A stretch of DNA of 64,000 bases, from positions 1,426,001 through 1,490,000 of the forward strand of contig CAKNFJ010000001.1 in assembly GCA_930633495.1 (NCBI GenBank). Reading direction: 5' to 3'. This DNA is from Hyphomicrobiales bacterium (GTDB taxonomy: Bacteria > Pseudomonadota > Alphaproteobacteria > Rhizobiales > Beijerinckiaceae). Shown here piece by piece: positions 41,632-49,984 of this stretch. A program made the position numbers and the translations under genes. The notes below the pieces were generated by a model. That model saw only the letters and a list, made by a program, of their open reading frames with translations, was not told the DNA's origin and searched no databases. The stretch's first letter is position 1. Each line of letters begins with the position of its first letter.

Positions 41632-43404
41632 ATGGAATTCATCGAGACGGCGAAAGCCGAAGGCATCCGCCTGCGTTCCTGGGGTCAGGGCAACCACAAG
41701 ACGACCTGCCCCCGCTGCTCTGCCACCCGGAAGAAGAAAACCGACCCCTGCCTGTCCGTCACCGTGTTCGCTGATCGGGTCCGCTGGAATTGCCATCACT
41801 GTCAGTGGACCGGCGGCGCCGGAGGTGAAGATTTCAGGCGCTCTCCCTATCGCGAGGTCCGCATGTTCAACCGTCCCGTTCGGATCGAGAATCCCGAGCG
41901 CCCCGCCAAGATGCTGGAGTGGTTTGCCGGCCGCGGCATCTCCGCCGCCACCGTTGAGCGGATGGGGGTCTACCTGACCCGCCAGTGGTTCCCGCAGGTC
42001 GAAGCCGAGGCGAATTGCATCGCCTTCCCGTATGAGTGGGCCGGCACGCTGCGCAATGTGAAGTACCGCGACAACGACAAGAACTTTCGCCAGGAGAAGA
42101 ACCCCGAGCCGGTGCTTTACAACGCCGATGCCATCAAGCCCGGCGAGGATCTGATTTTCGTGGAAGGCGAGATGGATGTACTCGCCTTCATCGAGGCGGG
42201 GCTGTCAAATGTGGTCAGCCTGCCAAACGGCGCCCCAGAGAAGGCTGAGCAATCGGATCGCCGCTATGAGCCACTGGCGACGCATGCCGAGGGGCTGGAG
42301 GCGGCAGGCCGCATATTCATTGCCACGGACATGGATGGGCCGGGCGAGCTGCTGGCGCAGGAACTAGCCCGCCGTCTCGGCAAGGATCGATGCTGGCGCA
42401 TCACCTTCCCAGCCGGCGAGGAGGCGACCACAAAGGACGCCAACGAGTGCCTGATGCAGTTCGGAAAGGACATCCTCCGAGCTCGCGTCGAGAACGCGCA
42501 GCCCTGGCCGATTGATGGCCTTTACGGTGTGGACGAGTTTTCCGACGCGGTTCTGGCGACCTATCGCGGCGAAGGCCCGAAACCCCTGACTGTCGGCATG
42601 GGTCGCGACATGGATCAAGCGTTCAGGGTGCTGCCCGGCCAGTTCGTCGTGCTTACGGGCATCCCGAATCACGGTAAGAGCCGCTGGCTCGATCAGGTGG
42701 CGGTGTCGATGTCCGAGCTGCACGGCTGGCGTTGGGCAGTGTTCTCCCCGGAGACGGGCAGCGAAAATCACATCATCGACCTGTGCGAGATCAAGACCGG
42801 GCTCCCGTTCCATGACGGCCCGACGATGCGGATGGACGAGGAACAGCTCCACACTGCGATGCAGTGGACGCGGGAGCGCTTCGTCTTCATCGACTCGGGC
42901 GAGCACACGCCCTCGATTGATTGGGTGCTGGAGAAGGCCAGGGCCGCGGTGCTGCGCAACGGCATCAACGCCCTGATCGTCGATCCTTACAACGAGCTTG
43001 AGGCCGGGCGCCCCGAGCGGATGACGGAAACCGAGTTCGTCTCGCAGCTCATCAGCAAGTGCAAGCGCTTCGCCAAGGTCCATGGCGTGACCGTGTTCAT
43101 GGTCGCGCACCCGACCAAGATTTCCAATCCCGCCGGCGGCAAGGAGCCCATTCCCGGACTCTACGACATCGCCGGCTCTGCGCACTGGCGCAACAAGGCT
43201 GACGCCGGCCTGGTCGTTTATCGCGACTACGAGGAGCGGTGCACGATGGTCATTTCCCGCAAGATCCGGCGCCAACCGATTTGCGGCCATCCGGGCGCGG
43301 TGAAGTTCTGGTTCATGACCGCGACCCGCCGTTTCGACGCAGCCCCCAACAGCTATCAGGTGCTTGGCGAGAAGACCGAGCCCAACGCCCGCCGCGCAGC
43401 ATGA
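41632..43404 (+). CDS. Bifunctional primase-helicase (Toprim plus DnaB-type)
   Basis: 590-aa T7 gp4/Twinkle-like enzyme. The zinc finger has CPRCS (C26, C29) and CHHC (C54, C57). The Toprim core reads LIFVEGEMDVLAFIEAG near 175 and FIATDMDGPGE near 230. The helicase has Walker A GIPNHGKSR near 343, Walker B NALIVDPYNE near 445, and the later VAHPTK motif. Both activities therefore look intact, which means the element encodes its own priming and fork unwinding. The ATG at 41632 lies two bases after the initiator stop. Confidence 0.88.
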   Translation: MEFIETAKAEGIRLRSWGQGNHKTTCPRCSATRKKKTDPCLSVTVFADRVRWNCHHCQWTGGAGGEDFRRSPYREVRMFNRPVRIENPERPAKMLEWFAGRGISAATVERMGVYLTRQWFPQVEAEANCIAFPYEWAGTLRNVKYRDNDKNFRQEKNPEPVLYNADAIKPGEDLIFVEGEMDVLAFIEAGLSNVVSLPNGAPEKAEQSDRRYEPLATHAEGLEAAGRIFIATDMDGPGELLAQELARRLGKDRCWRITFPAGEEATTKDANECLMQFGKDILRARVENAQPWPIDGLYGVDEFSDAVLATYRGEGPKPLTVGMGRDMDQAFRVLPGQFVVLTGIPNHGKSRWLDQVAVSMSELHGWRWAVFSPETGSENHIIDLCEIKTGLPFHDGPTMRMDEEQLHTAMQWTRERFVFIDSGEHTPSIDWVLEKARAAVLRNGINALIVDPYNELEAGRPERMTETEFVSQLISKCKRFAKVHGVTVFMVAHPTKISNPAGGKEPIPGLYDIAGSAHWRNKADAGLVVYRDYEERCTMVISRKIRRQPICGHPGAVKFWFMTATRRFDAAPNSYQVLGEKTEPNARRAA

Positions 43405-43415
43405 GAGGACGCACG

Positions 43416-44486
43416 ATGACGATTCACGCACAGGCGTCCAAACTGGACATGGACAAATTCGCCAAGGTCCACCGCCTGATGACGGCGGGGGCAACCGAGG
43501 GCGAACGCGCCGCGGCGAAGGCTCGGGCCGAGGCGATGGCGCAGCGGGCTGGCATGACGCTCAAGCAGGCTGTGTCCAAGGTGGACATCAAGCCGAAGCC
43601 CTCTCCCGCGCAGGCGTCATCTGACTGGCGGGACATCTTCCGCGGGTTCGATGATTGGTGTGAGGAGCGCGAGCCTGGTTACAAGGCCAAGCATGCACAA
43701 AAGAAGGCCGATCGCGAGCGTCGCCGCGCTGATCGGCGGCGGGTAGTCTTGGAGCGCTACGGATCAGAGCAAGCCGTTTTCGCGCTCAACGCAAAGGAGG
43801 CTGCGCTTTATGCTGCGGCCACCCCGTTCGCCAAACGGAATCCGGGCTTCTCGTATCTTGGCAAGGATAAGTTCGCTTGGACATCAGAGATCGACGGAGC
43901 CCGCGAGTTCCGCTTTCGCGAGGATGCTGGACCTGAGGCCCAAGCCGCCATCCGCGACGCGTGGCCGATGCCGGATTCCCTGCCCGGCCTGCTTACCGAG
44001 ACCATGGAATGGGACTCGCTTCATGATGACCGCCAAGCATTCATCGACGGCGAGTACCAACACCACGCAGAGGTTGAGGCGCGGATGGAGCTTTTGGAGC
44101 ACGAGCTGCACAATCGACCGGCTGAAACCTGGGATGATGTTGAGGCCCGCTTTGCCTGGGAGAAGCACAAGTTCGAGCGACAATGGGTCGACCCAACCGA
44201 AGAGAAGCCAGACGGTCTAGTTATGACGCTGCGCCGCGATTTCGAGATGCTCCGCCGCCGGTATGATGTTCCCGCTCAAAATGGACGCGACCTGCATCCC
44301 CTTAACGGAGACGCGGATAACGTGCGCCATGACGGCGCGCGTTCCCGCCGCACCAACGCCGACAAGCAGCGCGACGTGCTGTCCACGTTGGATGCCGAGC
44401 CGGAATTGTCCGATCGCGAGATAGCGCGCCGCTGCGGCGTCAGTCCTCAGACAATCGGCAACTGGCGCCGCCGGAGGGTGGCGTGA
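43416..44486 (+). CDS. DUF2786-like protein with C-terminal HTH
   Basis: 356-aa protein with an N-terminal DUF2786-like helical unit (KVHRLMTAGATEGERAAAKARAEAMAQRAG, split ATEGERAAAKARAEAM) and a charged middle. The last 45 residues form a helix-turn-helix (RDVLSTLDAEPELSDREIAR, CGVSPQTIGNWRRR). The next gene has the same HTH on a different body. Start at 43416 follows GAGAGGA by seven bases; an ATG overlapping the previous stop is the alternative. It probably binds DNA in replication or control. Confidence 0.68.
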   Translation: MTIHAQASKLDMDKFAKVHRLMTAGATEGERAAAKARAEAMAQRAGMTLKQAVSKVDIKPKPSPAQASSDWRDIFRGFDDWCEEREPGYKAKHAQKKADRERRRADRRRVVLERYGSEQAVFALNAKEAALYAAATPFAKRNPGFSYLGKDKFAWTSEIDGAREFRFREDAGPEAQAAIRDAWPMPDSLPGLLTETMEWDSLHDDRQAFIDGEYQHHAEVEARMELLEHELHNRPAETWDDVEARFAWEKHKFERQWVDPTEEKPDGLVMTLRRDFEMLRRRYDVPAQNGRDLHPLNGDADNVRHDGARSRRTNADKQRDVLSTLDAEPELSDREIARRCGVSPQTIGNWRRRRVA

Positions 44487-45178
44487 TGAAGGTCCCCGCC
44501 CCCAATCCCCACGATACCGATCCGCAAACGGAGACCGATCGCCTCATGACAGCCGCGCAGTTGGATTTGGCCTCCAGGCTCCGAATTTCCCTTACTCCCC
44601 GCGCGGAGGAAGCTGGCGTCGACATGACCGACAAGCCTTGGATCTGTGGCTTCGCGGGCTGGCGATTTGGACAGCCGGTGACGCCGGCTCTGCTTGTGGC
44701 GTTGGATGCATCCGACCATCCAATGCCGGGCAACCTCGCTGCGACCTGGGCAGAGTATCGCCATTGGCAAGACCTAAGCCGGGCCAATCCCGAACCGCAT
44801 ATCTCCGCGCGAATGGCCGGACTGGAGTATCTCATGGACACGATGCCGGATGCATCGGCACCAGGCATTGCGGCACGGCTGGCGTGGCTCTCGCACCTCG
44901 CGAAACTCGACCATTATCGCACGAACGCCGAAGATGCGGCGCTAGCAGCTCGGCTTGCCGCCGATTTCCGAGCGTTCACGGCGACTGTCGAATCTGAGCG
45001 GGCGGCTGAACCGGTTGCCGTAGACAGGCGCACTCAGGCAGACCGTCGAGCGGAGGTGCTGTCCATGTTGAGCACCTTGCCGGAGCTACCAGATCGCGAA
45101 ATCGGACGGCGCGTAGGAGTGAGCCCGCAAACGGTGTCCAACTTGCGCAAGAAGCTCGGAGCGCGCTGTCCACCTTGA
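44486..45178 (+). CDS. HTH-domain protein, second copy of the shared C-terminal module
   Basis: 230-aa protein whose N-terminal 180 residues are unlike the preceding gene, but whose C-terminus (AEVLSMLSTLPELPDREIGR, VGVSPQTVSNLRKK) is the same HTH module. The ATG overlaps the previous stop (TGATG), so the two are cotranslated. Three iteron-like repeats begin 19 bases after the stop and could be the binding sites of this module. Confidence 0.65.
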   Translation: MKVPAPNPHDTDPQTETDRLMTAAQLDLASRLRISLTPRAEEAGVDMTDKPWICGFAGWRFGQPVTPALLVALDASDHPMPGNLAATWAEYRHWQDLSRANPEPHISARMAGLEYLMDTMPDASAPGIAARLAWLSHLAKLDHYRTNAEDAALAARLAADFRAFTATVESERAAEPVAVDRRTQADRRAEVLSMLSTLPELPDREIGRRVGVSPQTVSNLRKKLGARCPP

Positions 45179-45196
45179 GCGGCGCGCCATAAAAAA

Positions 45197-45294
45197 GAGG
45201 CTCAATACCTCAATTTTTGTGCACCCCGCTTCAGAGGCTCAATACCGCAAACGTGACGCACGAAAAAATGCGCTCAATACCGCAGTTTTTGTGC
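45197..45294 (+). repeat. Iteron-like direct repeats (CTCAATACC)
   Basis: CTCAATACC occurs three times, starting at 45201, 45238 and 45273 (37 and 35 bases apart). Copies one and three extend to GCTCAATACC-G/T-CA-A/G-TTTTTGTGC, copy two diverges after CGCA. The block lies in an A/T-rich gap of about 140 bases between replication-type genes. The layout suits a replication origin or an operator set. Confidence 0.6.
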
Positions 45295-45319
45295 TTGGCG
45301 TCCAAGGAAGGACAGGACG

Positions 45320-45538
45320 ATGGCTGAGACCCGGATCGACCTAGCAATTGAAGCGGGTGCAAAGGCTCTCCACGAAAGCGCCCGCGAGAAGCGTCAGTTC
45401 AGTTGGGAGCAATCGTCAGAGGAGTGGCGCCGCGATCTGCGGTCCTTCGTTCGGCCCATCGTTGAAGCCGCGCTGGAATCCTCCGATGAGTTTCTGGCGG
45501 CGGCCACGCGTAGGAAGCCCACCCCCGAAGATAGATAG
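45320..45538 (+). CDS. Hypothetical small protein
   Basis: 72-aa acidic helical protein (MAETRIDLAIEAGAKALHES, then RRDLRSFVRPIVEAALESSDEFLA). No family recognised. A GGAAGGACAGG site lies just ahead of the ATG. It follows the repeat block and may be its first regulated gene. Confidence 0.6.
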   Translation: MAETRIDLAIEAGAKALHESAREKRQFSWEQSSEEWRRDLRSFVRPIVEAALESSDEFLAAATRRKPTPEDR

Positions 45539-45723
45539 CCTCGCCATGACTCAGCCGCGGGCGCGGAGTGGCTTTGAGAGGGCCGCTGCAGGGGTGGTGG
45601 CCTGGCCATCGTGAATGCCGTCCACGACTCCGAAAACAGCGCCTGCGCTTTGACGTCCAGTTCACTCCCGAATCGCTGTTAAGCTGGCCTGAGGACAGTC
45701 GGCGGGATGAACATAGGCGAGCC

Positions 45724-46956
45724 ATGGCAAGGAGTTTCACCCGCGAACAATTTTACAAGCTGGTTTGGTCAAAGCCGCTGACCCACCTGGCGAAAGAGTT
45801 CTACATTTCGGATGTGGCGCTCCATAAGATCTGCCGGAAGCACGATATCCCGAATCCGCCGCTCGGCTGGTGGGCCAAGAAGGAAGCTGGGAAGCCTGTC
45901 GAGCAGACACCACTTCCAAAGGCTAAAGCTGGCGCCGCTCGCGAAATCATCATCGCCAACGCCGATCTGAGCAAAGAAGCCGCGACGTTGTCCGCCGTTC
46001 GCGAACAAGCTCGCGTCCAGGCGTCCAGCGGTGACGACGCCGATGACGCGCCGCAGCATCCCATCATCGCACGGACGCTGGTGGCCCTTCGCAAAGCAAA
46101 AAACCCCGAAAAGGGCCTTATCTCCGTTTCCGAGCGTGGCCTTATTCACTGCACGGTGGCTCCCGCGTCAATCAACAGGATTGCAATCGGGCTGCCGAGA
46201 ATGGCGCGGGCAATAGCCCTCCAAGGCTTTCAGCTTGTCGAAGACGGGAAACGAGTGTGCTTCGCATCGAAAGCCGAATCGATAGGCTTTTCAATCACCG
46301 AAACGGTGAAGCGCGTGCCCCATGTGCTCACGCCGGCAGAGGCGAAGGAACAGGCAGCATACGAAAAGCGAGAGGAGAGGCGTCGCGCCCGGCGGAACTC
46401 TTGGGGCCATGATTTCGAGATGCCGCCTCGATTTCAAGAATGGGATTATCAACCCACGGGTCAGCTCGCGATCGAGTTAGAGCCGGTCTGGGGTGACGTT
46501 CGTCCGCGCTCGACCTTCCGAGACGGAAAGATCCAGCGCTTCGAAACGATGGCCAGCGACGTCGCTGTTGCGGTTGCGGTGCTAGCTGCGGCCAAAACGG
46601 ATGCACGGCTCAAGCAGGAAGCCAAGGAACGAAAGCGGCAGGAAGAACGGGACCGGCGCGACCAGGGTTTGCGGGCAGAGCATATTCAGGAAAGACGCGT
46701 AGCCACGTTCGGTACAATCCTGACGGAACTCGAGAAGCTCGATCGCATGCGGCAGCTTGTGGCGGCGCTAAATTCGCAACTGGCCAGTTCCGAGACTGCT
46801 CGGGTCGCCAATTTCGTCACTTGGGCGAATGACCGGCTCAGCGAGCTTGAGGCGGCTATTTCGGCGGCCACGCTGGAGGAGAAGTTCGAGGAGGCGCGGC
46901 TTTTCGGAGACGACGATGACTATAAGTTCGTTTCGCCGCCCTACTACGGATATTAG
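45724..46956 (+). CDS. Conserved unknown protein with N-terminal HTH
   Basis: 410-aa protein. The first 60 residues (REQFYKLVWSKPLTHLAKEF, then YISDVALHKICRKHDIPNPP and GWWAKKEAGKPVEQTPLP) match a widespread, uncharacterised family with a DNA-binding-like helix-turn-helix start. The middle is disordered and the C-terminus is a long coiled coil (about 285-385). Function unknown. It is the immediate upstream neighbour of the dCTP deaminase cargo and shares its orientation. The ATG at 45724 opens the family's conserved block; the longer frame adds 52 unmatched residues. Confidence 0.7.
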   Translation: MARSFTREQFYKLVWSKPLTHLAKEFYISDVALHKICRKHDIPNPPLGWWAKKEAGKPVEQTPLPKAKAGAAREIIIANADLSKEAATLSAVREQARVQASSGDDADDAPQHPIIARTLVALRKAKNPEKGLISVSERGLIHCTVAPASINRIAIGLPRMARAIALQGFQLVEDGKRVCFASKAESIGFSITETVKRVPHVLTPAEAKEQAAYEKREERRRARRNSWGHDFEMPPRFQEWDYQPTGQLAIELEPVWGDVRPRSTFRDGKIQRFETMASDVAVAVAVLAAAKTDARLKQEAKERKRQEERDRRDQGLRAEHIQERRVATFGTILTELEKLDRMRQLVAALNSQLASSETARVANFVTWANDRLSELEAAISAATLEEKFEEARLFGDDDDYKFVSPPYYGY

Positions 46957-46997
46957 CGCCGCGCTTTAAATCTTCGTCTCTGTGAGAGGGGAGCTCG

Positions 46998-47161
46998 ATG
47001 GCCGGTTCAGTCAAAAAACCGAAGCTGGCGAGCGGCGGCGCCGGCCGCGGAATTCTTTGCCAGATCAAGCGCAGCTCGTAGTCGACGCGGCTATCGCAAT
47101 TAGAAGCGCGCTGGCGAAGGCCACCGCGAAAAAGATCATGCATCAGCAGAGCCGACCGTGA
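46998..47161 (+). pseudogene. Possible frameshifted mini-gene
   Basis: An ATG with GAGGGGAG upstream opens MAGSVKKPKLASGGAGR, then the frame ends after 27 codons. In another frame the same stretch continues as LPDQAQLVVDAAIAIRSALA and KATAKKIMHQQSRP to a stop at 47161, with good coding character. One inserted base or two deleted bases in the GC-rich run near 47030-47050 would join them. It may be a decayed small protein or two unrelated fragments; confidence is low. Confidence 0.3.
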
Positions 47162-47164
47162 TTG

Positions 47165-47211
47165 AGGTCAGGAAATGTCCTCGCCCAAAGCGACAGAGGA
47201 CGACCTGACCT
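47165..47211. other. Two-step hairpin upstream of the deaminase gene
   Basis: AGGTCAGG (47165-47172) pairs exactly with CCTGACCT (47204-47211), and within it GTCCTC (47177-47182) pairs with GAGGAC (47196-47201). The 4-base and 2-base internal gaps leave a structured stem of 14 pairs. No U-run follows on either strand, so it is not a typical terminator. It may be a structured RNA segment or an operator. Confidence 0.55.
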
Positions 47212-47255
47212 AGATCGCTAAGCCGCAGCCGGCCGCCGGTCGAATACCGTTCGAA

Positions 47256-47444
47256 CTATGTCCGAGGTGGTTTGGGGTTGATTGGCGGCGACCGCTCGCC
47301 GGAGCTTTCCGAGCGCTGCGAATCAAACTGCTTATGCCGATTGTCGGAGGATGATGACCTGGTAGACCATTCTTGAACTCGCCCAGCAGCACGCTGTACG
47401 TCTTTCATCAACCAACCTGGCCGTAGGCTTACTTCCGTAGCCAT
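47256..47444 (-). CDS. Short RPGWL-type protein divergent from the deaminase gene
   Basis: 62-aa protein. The start MATEVSLRPGWLMKDVQRAAGRVQEW resembles a frequent short family beginning RPGWLxxDVxxAxxxVxxW found near mobile genes; the rest is Ser/Arg-rich and less conserved, perhaps a frameshifted tail. A strong ribosome site (GGGGAGG) precedes the ATG. It reads away from the deaminase gene, leaving 93 to 123 bases for divergent promoters. Function unknown. Confidence 0.55.
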   Translation of the reverse strand: MATEVSLRPGWLMKDVQRAAGRVQEWSTRSSSSDNRHKQFDSQRSESSGERSPPINPKPPRT

Positions 47445-47567
47445 GAATCACCTCCCCGATTAAGGCTATCAAGGTCTCCTGCCGAGTAGACTCCCACCGG
47501 AATCAGACCGCAATATCTCCGATATCAATTAGCAATAATGTTAGCCAAAAAGGGTGTATGGGGGATG

Positions 47568-49190
47568 AAACCGGCGCTTTCTCTCGTTCCAAATCCTGAA
47601 TTAATTTTTGGTATTGTCGCCCCCATCGGCGTCGACCTCGATATGGTCACCGAGCAGCTCATCGCAAAACTGCGGGAGATGGAATACGCGACGAACGAGC
47701 TCCGCCTAACGAAATTGATGCGCGAGCTGCCTATCCGACAGCCCATCTGCGACACCCCTTACGTCCAGTCCTACAAGGACCGAATAAGCTTCGCGAACGA
47801 AGCACGGAAGCGATACGGAGATGATGCGCTTGCCGCTCTCGCCATTAGCGCGGTGAGAGCTTACCGAGCTCAAATTCATGAAACTGAACCGGTCGAATCT
47901 GGCACACCGGAGGATGCTGGCGAGACCCCGGAAGAGCGGCCCGTTCCGGGACGGGCCTACGTCATCCGGCAACTCAAACGGCCAGAAGAAGTTGCTCTTC
48001 TACGGAGCGTCTACGGCCGACAATTCATCCAGATTTCTGCATTTTCCCCTGAGCGTAGTCGCATCAAGCGCATCGAGTCGCAGGAACGCTCGTCCCGGGG
48101 CGGGTTAGTCTCCGAGGTAGACGCTCACAACATCGCATTTGAAATTGTATCGCAAGACGCGAAAGAAAATCTCGACGACCACGGGCAGCGCGTAAGAGAC
48201 GCATTCCCGCTTGGTGACGTCTTCATCGACGCAAGTACATCGAAGGCTTGTTCGCTCTCACTCGACCGCTTCGTCAAACTGCTGTTCGGGAGTAACGAGA
48301 TCGGCCCAACTCGCGACGAGTACGGGATGTATATGGCGAAGTCGGCTTCTCTTCGCTCTCTTGATTTATCGCGGCAGGTGGGCGCTGCCGTCTTTCGCTC
48401 CAGCGGCGAAATAATCACGATGGGATGCAATGAAGTACCTAAGGCCGGAGGGGGCACTTATTGGAGCGGCGATGACCGCGACCAACGTGACATCGTTGAC
48501 GGCTCAGATCCAAACGAACGCAGAAAAACCGAAGTTCTTGTCGACGTCATCGACAGACTCAAGCGTTCCGGCTTTTTGAGCGAGGAGATTGCTCAAGAAG
48601 GTGACGCATATCAAATAACGAAAAAGCTCCTAGAGAACAGAAATCCGGAGAGTGTATCCGAATCCAAGGTGATGGATCTCCTGGAATTCGGGCGCATCAT
48701 TCATGCCGAAATGTCCGCACTAACCGATGCAGCTAGAAAAGGACTCTCTGTCCAGAATGCTACTCTCTATTGCACAACGTTTCCGTGCCATATGTGTGCG
48801 AAACACATAGTTGCATCTGGAATTGCACGGGTCGTTTATTTGGAGCCATATCCCAAGAGTTTCGCGGCCGAGCTGCACGGGGATTCAATTCAAGTTGAAG
48901 ATAACTCGTCGCCTGAGAAAATTGTCTTCGAGCCCTTCGTCGGGATAGCACCATTCCGATATCGCGACTTATTCGAAAAGGGAAAGCGGAAATATTCTGG
49001 AGGTTTAGCGCAACGGTGGAACCGCGGCGAACGTCGCCCGATGGTCGACGTATTCTTTCCGGCCTACTTTATCGCAGAAACGCAGGTCGCAGCTGAGTTC
49101 GATCGCCTGTTGCAGGTAGACGAGACGAAGTCACTCTCAGACGATCAGGAAGCGCTATCAACCGAACCCCAACCTGAAACGGGTGCCTAA
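47568..49190 (+). CDS. avcD: Antiphage dCTP deaminase (AvcD-type)
   Basis: 540-aa two-part protein. An N-terminal P-loop-like region (LIFGIVAPIGVDLD, no standard GKS) covers about residues 10-200. The C-terminal deaminase domain has the zinc motifs HAEMSA (379-381 being His-Ala-Glu) and PCHMCAKH (406-410). The stretch RDEYGMYMAKSASLRSLDLSRQ before it is typical of the family. AvcD/dCTP deaminases defend by converting dCTP and dCMP when phage shuts transcription, starving phage DNA synthesis. This stretch is visibly lower in GC than its neighbours, a sign of transfer. The start at 47568 has AAAGGG upstream; an in-frame ATG at 47538 has none. Confidence 0.88.
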   Translation, partial: KPALSLVPNPELIFGIVAPIGVDLDMVTEQLIAKLREMEYATNELRLTKLMRELPIRQPICDTPYVQSYKDRISFANEARKRYGDDALAALAISAVRAYRAQIHETEPVESGTPEDAGETPEERPVPGRAYVIRQLKRPEEVALLRSVYGRQFIQISAFSPERSRIKRIESQERSSRGGLVSEVDAHNIAFEIVSQDAKENLDDHGQRVRDAFPLGDVFIDASTSKACSLSLDRFVKLLFGSNEIGPTRDEYGMYMAKSASLRSLDLSRQVGAAVFRSSGEIITMGCNEVPKAGGGTYWSGDDRDQRDIVDGSDPNERRKTEVLVDVIDRLKRSGFLSEEIAQEGDAYQITKKLLENRNPESVSESKVMDLLEFGRIIHAEMSALTDAARKGLSVQNATLYCTTFPCHMCAKHIVASGIARVVYLEPYPKSFAAELHGDSIQVEDNSSPEKIVFEPFVGIAPFRYRDLFEKGKRKYSGGLAQRWNRGERRPMVDVFFPAYFIAETQVAAEFDRLLQVDETKSLSDDQEALSTEPQPETGA

Positions 49191-49403
49191 ATTGCAGGGA
49201 AGGCGTCGCCGTCGAACGGCAGGACATCTTCGGTGCCTTAGCTATTGAATGCCTCTGTAGGGTATCGAATTAACCCGCCAAGATTCTGGCAAATTTACAA
49301 TAATCTGGGCGATTGACTTCTAAAGGCCATCTGAAAGGCCAGCCGCTTCACTCCGCTGCCGGGAGAGATCGAGCCGCCGCCTCTGACATCCGGTGATTAA
49401 ATT

Positions 49404-49574
49404 TCAATCGAAGCAGTGGATCGTAACCCACTCCGCTTCCGTCATTGGCGGGCGCAGCTCGCGAGGGTCGCGCGGCTCATCTTCGGGCGGATAGTCGAGC
49501 ACGAGATATTCGACGCCCTGTCCATTTTGGACACGCTCCAGCGCTGCGATGCGCCGATCCAGTTCCCTGCTCAT
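49404..49574 (-). CDS. LxxRLxxLE small protein a
   Basis: 56-aa protein beginning MSRELDRRIAALERVQNG, followed by an acidic VLDYPPEDEPRDPRE stretch. It is one of five consecutive small proteins that share the N-terminal L-x-x-R-(L/I)-x-x-LE helix but not the rest. The start overlaps the stop of member b by four bases. It is the last gene of the leftward operon. Function unknown. Confidence 0.65.
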   Translation of the reverse strand: MSRELDRRIAALERVQNGQGVEYLVLDYPPEDEPRDPRELRPPMTEAEWVTIHCFD

Positions 49575-49771
49575 GCTGCCAGCGCCTGCTCGCCAGGGCG
49601 AACGATGACGCGGACGATATGGAACACGTCGGGGTCGGATGCCTCGATCGCTGCCAACCGTCCCGGCCGCTCAGCAGGGGCACAGTTCAGTACGTGATGC
49701 AGAATGCGCCGTTGGGACAACTTGCCGCCCGCCGCACGCTCCAGTTTTGCCAATCGCTCGTTCAGCCGCAT
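49571..49771 (-). CDS. LxxRLxxLE small protein b
   Basis: 66-aa protein beginning MRLNERLAKLERAAGG, the shared helix motif, then RRILHHVLNCAPAERPGRL. Function unknown. It is directly adjacent to member c upstream (start beside the c stop) and overlaps member a downstream. Confidence 0.65.
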   Translation of the reverse strand: MRLNERLAKLERAAGGKLSQRRILHHVLNCAPAERPGRLAAIEASDPDVFHIVRVIVRPGEQALAA

Positions 49772-49984
49772 TTACGCTGCTCCCTGGATTGCTGGCCTGT
49801 AGCCGGCCGGCCAGTTGATACGGATGATGGGTTCACGGGCCGTAATCCGACCTTCCGCAAAAGCTCGATCGCTTTCGGCCTCGTTCTCTTCGGACGTGCC
49901 GCACAGGATTAGGCAGCGCAGGGGGACGCGAGCACGTCGCGCGGCCTCCAGCCTATCGAGACGACGGGCGAGAGCGCTGGTCAT
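49772..49984 (-). CDS. LxxRLxxLE small protein c
   Basis: 70-aa protein beginning MTSALARRLDRLEAARRA, then a hydrophobic strand LRCLILCG and an acidic segment. It overlaps member d by four bases. Function unknown. Confidence 0.65.
   Translation of the reverse strand: MTSALARRLDRLEAARRARVPLRCLILCGTSEENEAESDRAFAEGRITAREPIIRINWPAGYRPAIQGAA

Noticed and set aside
42364..43494. 376-codon minus-strand open frame
   Set aside because: Antisense to the primase-helicase, whose motifs are complete.
45197..45294. Possible short CRISPR array
   Set aside because: Only three repeats, the shared core is about 9-22 bases and imperfect, the middle copy diverges, and no cas gene is near. Iteron or operator fits better.
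47165..47211. Hairpin as a simple terminator
   Set aside because: No U-run on either side; kept only as a structured element.
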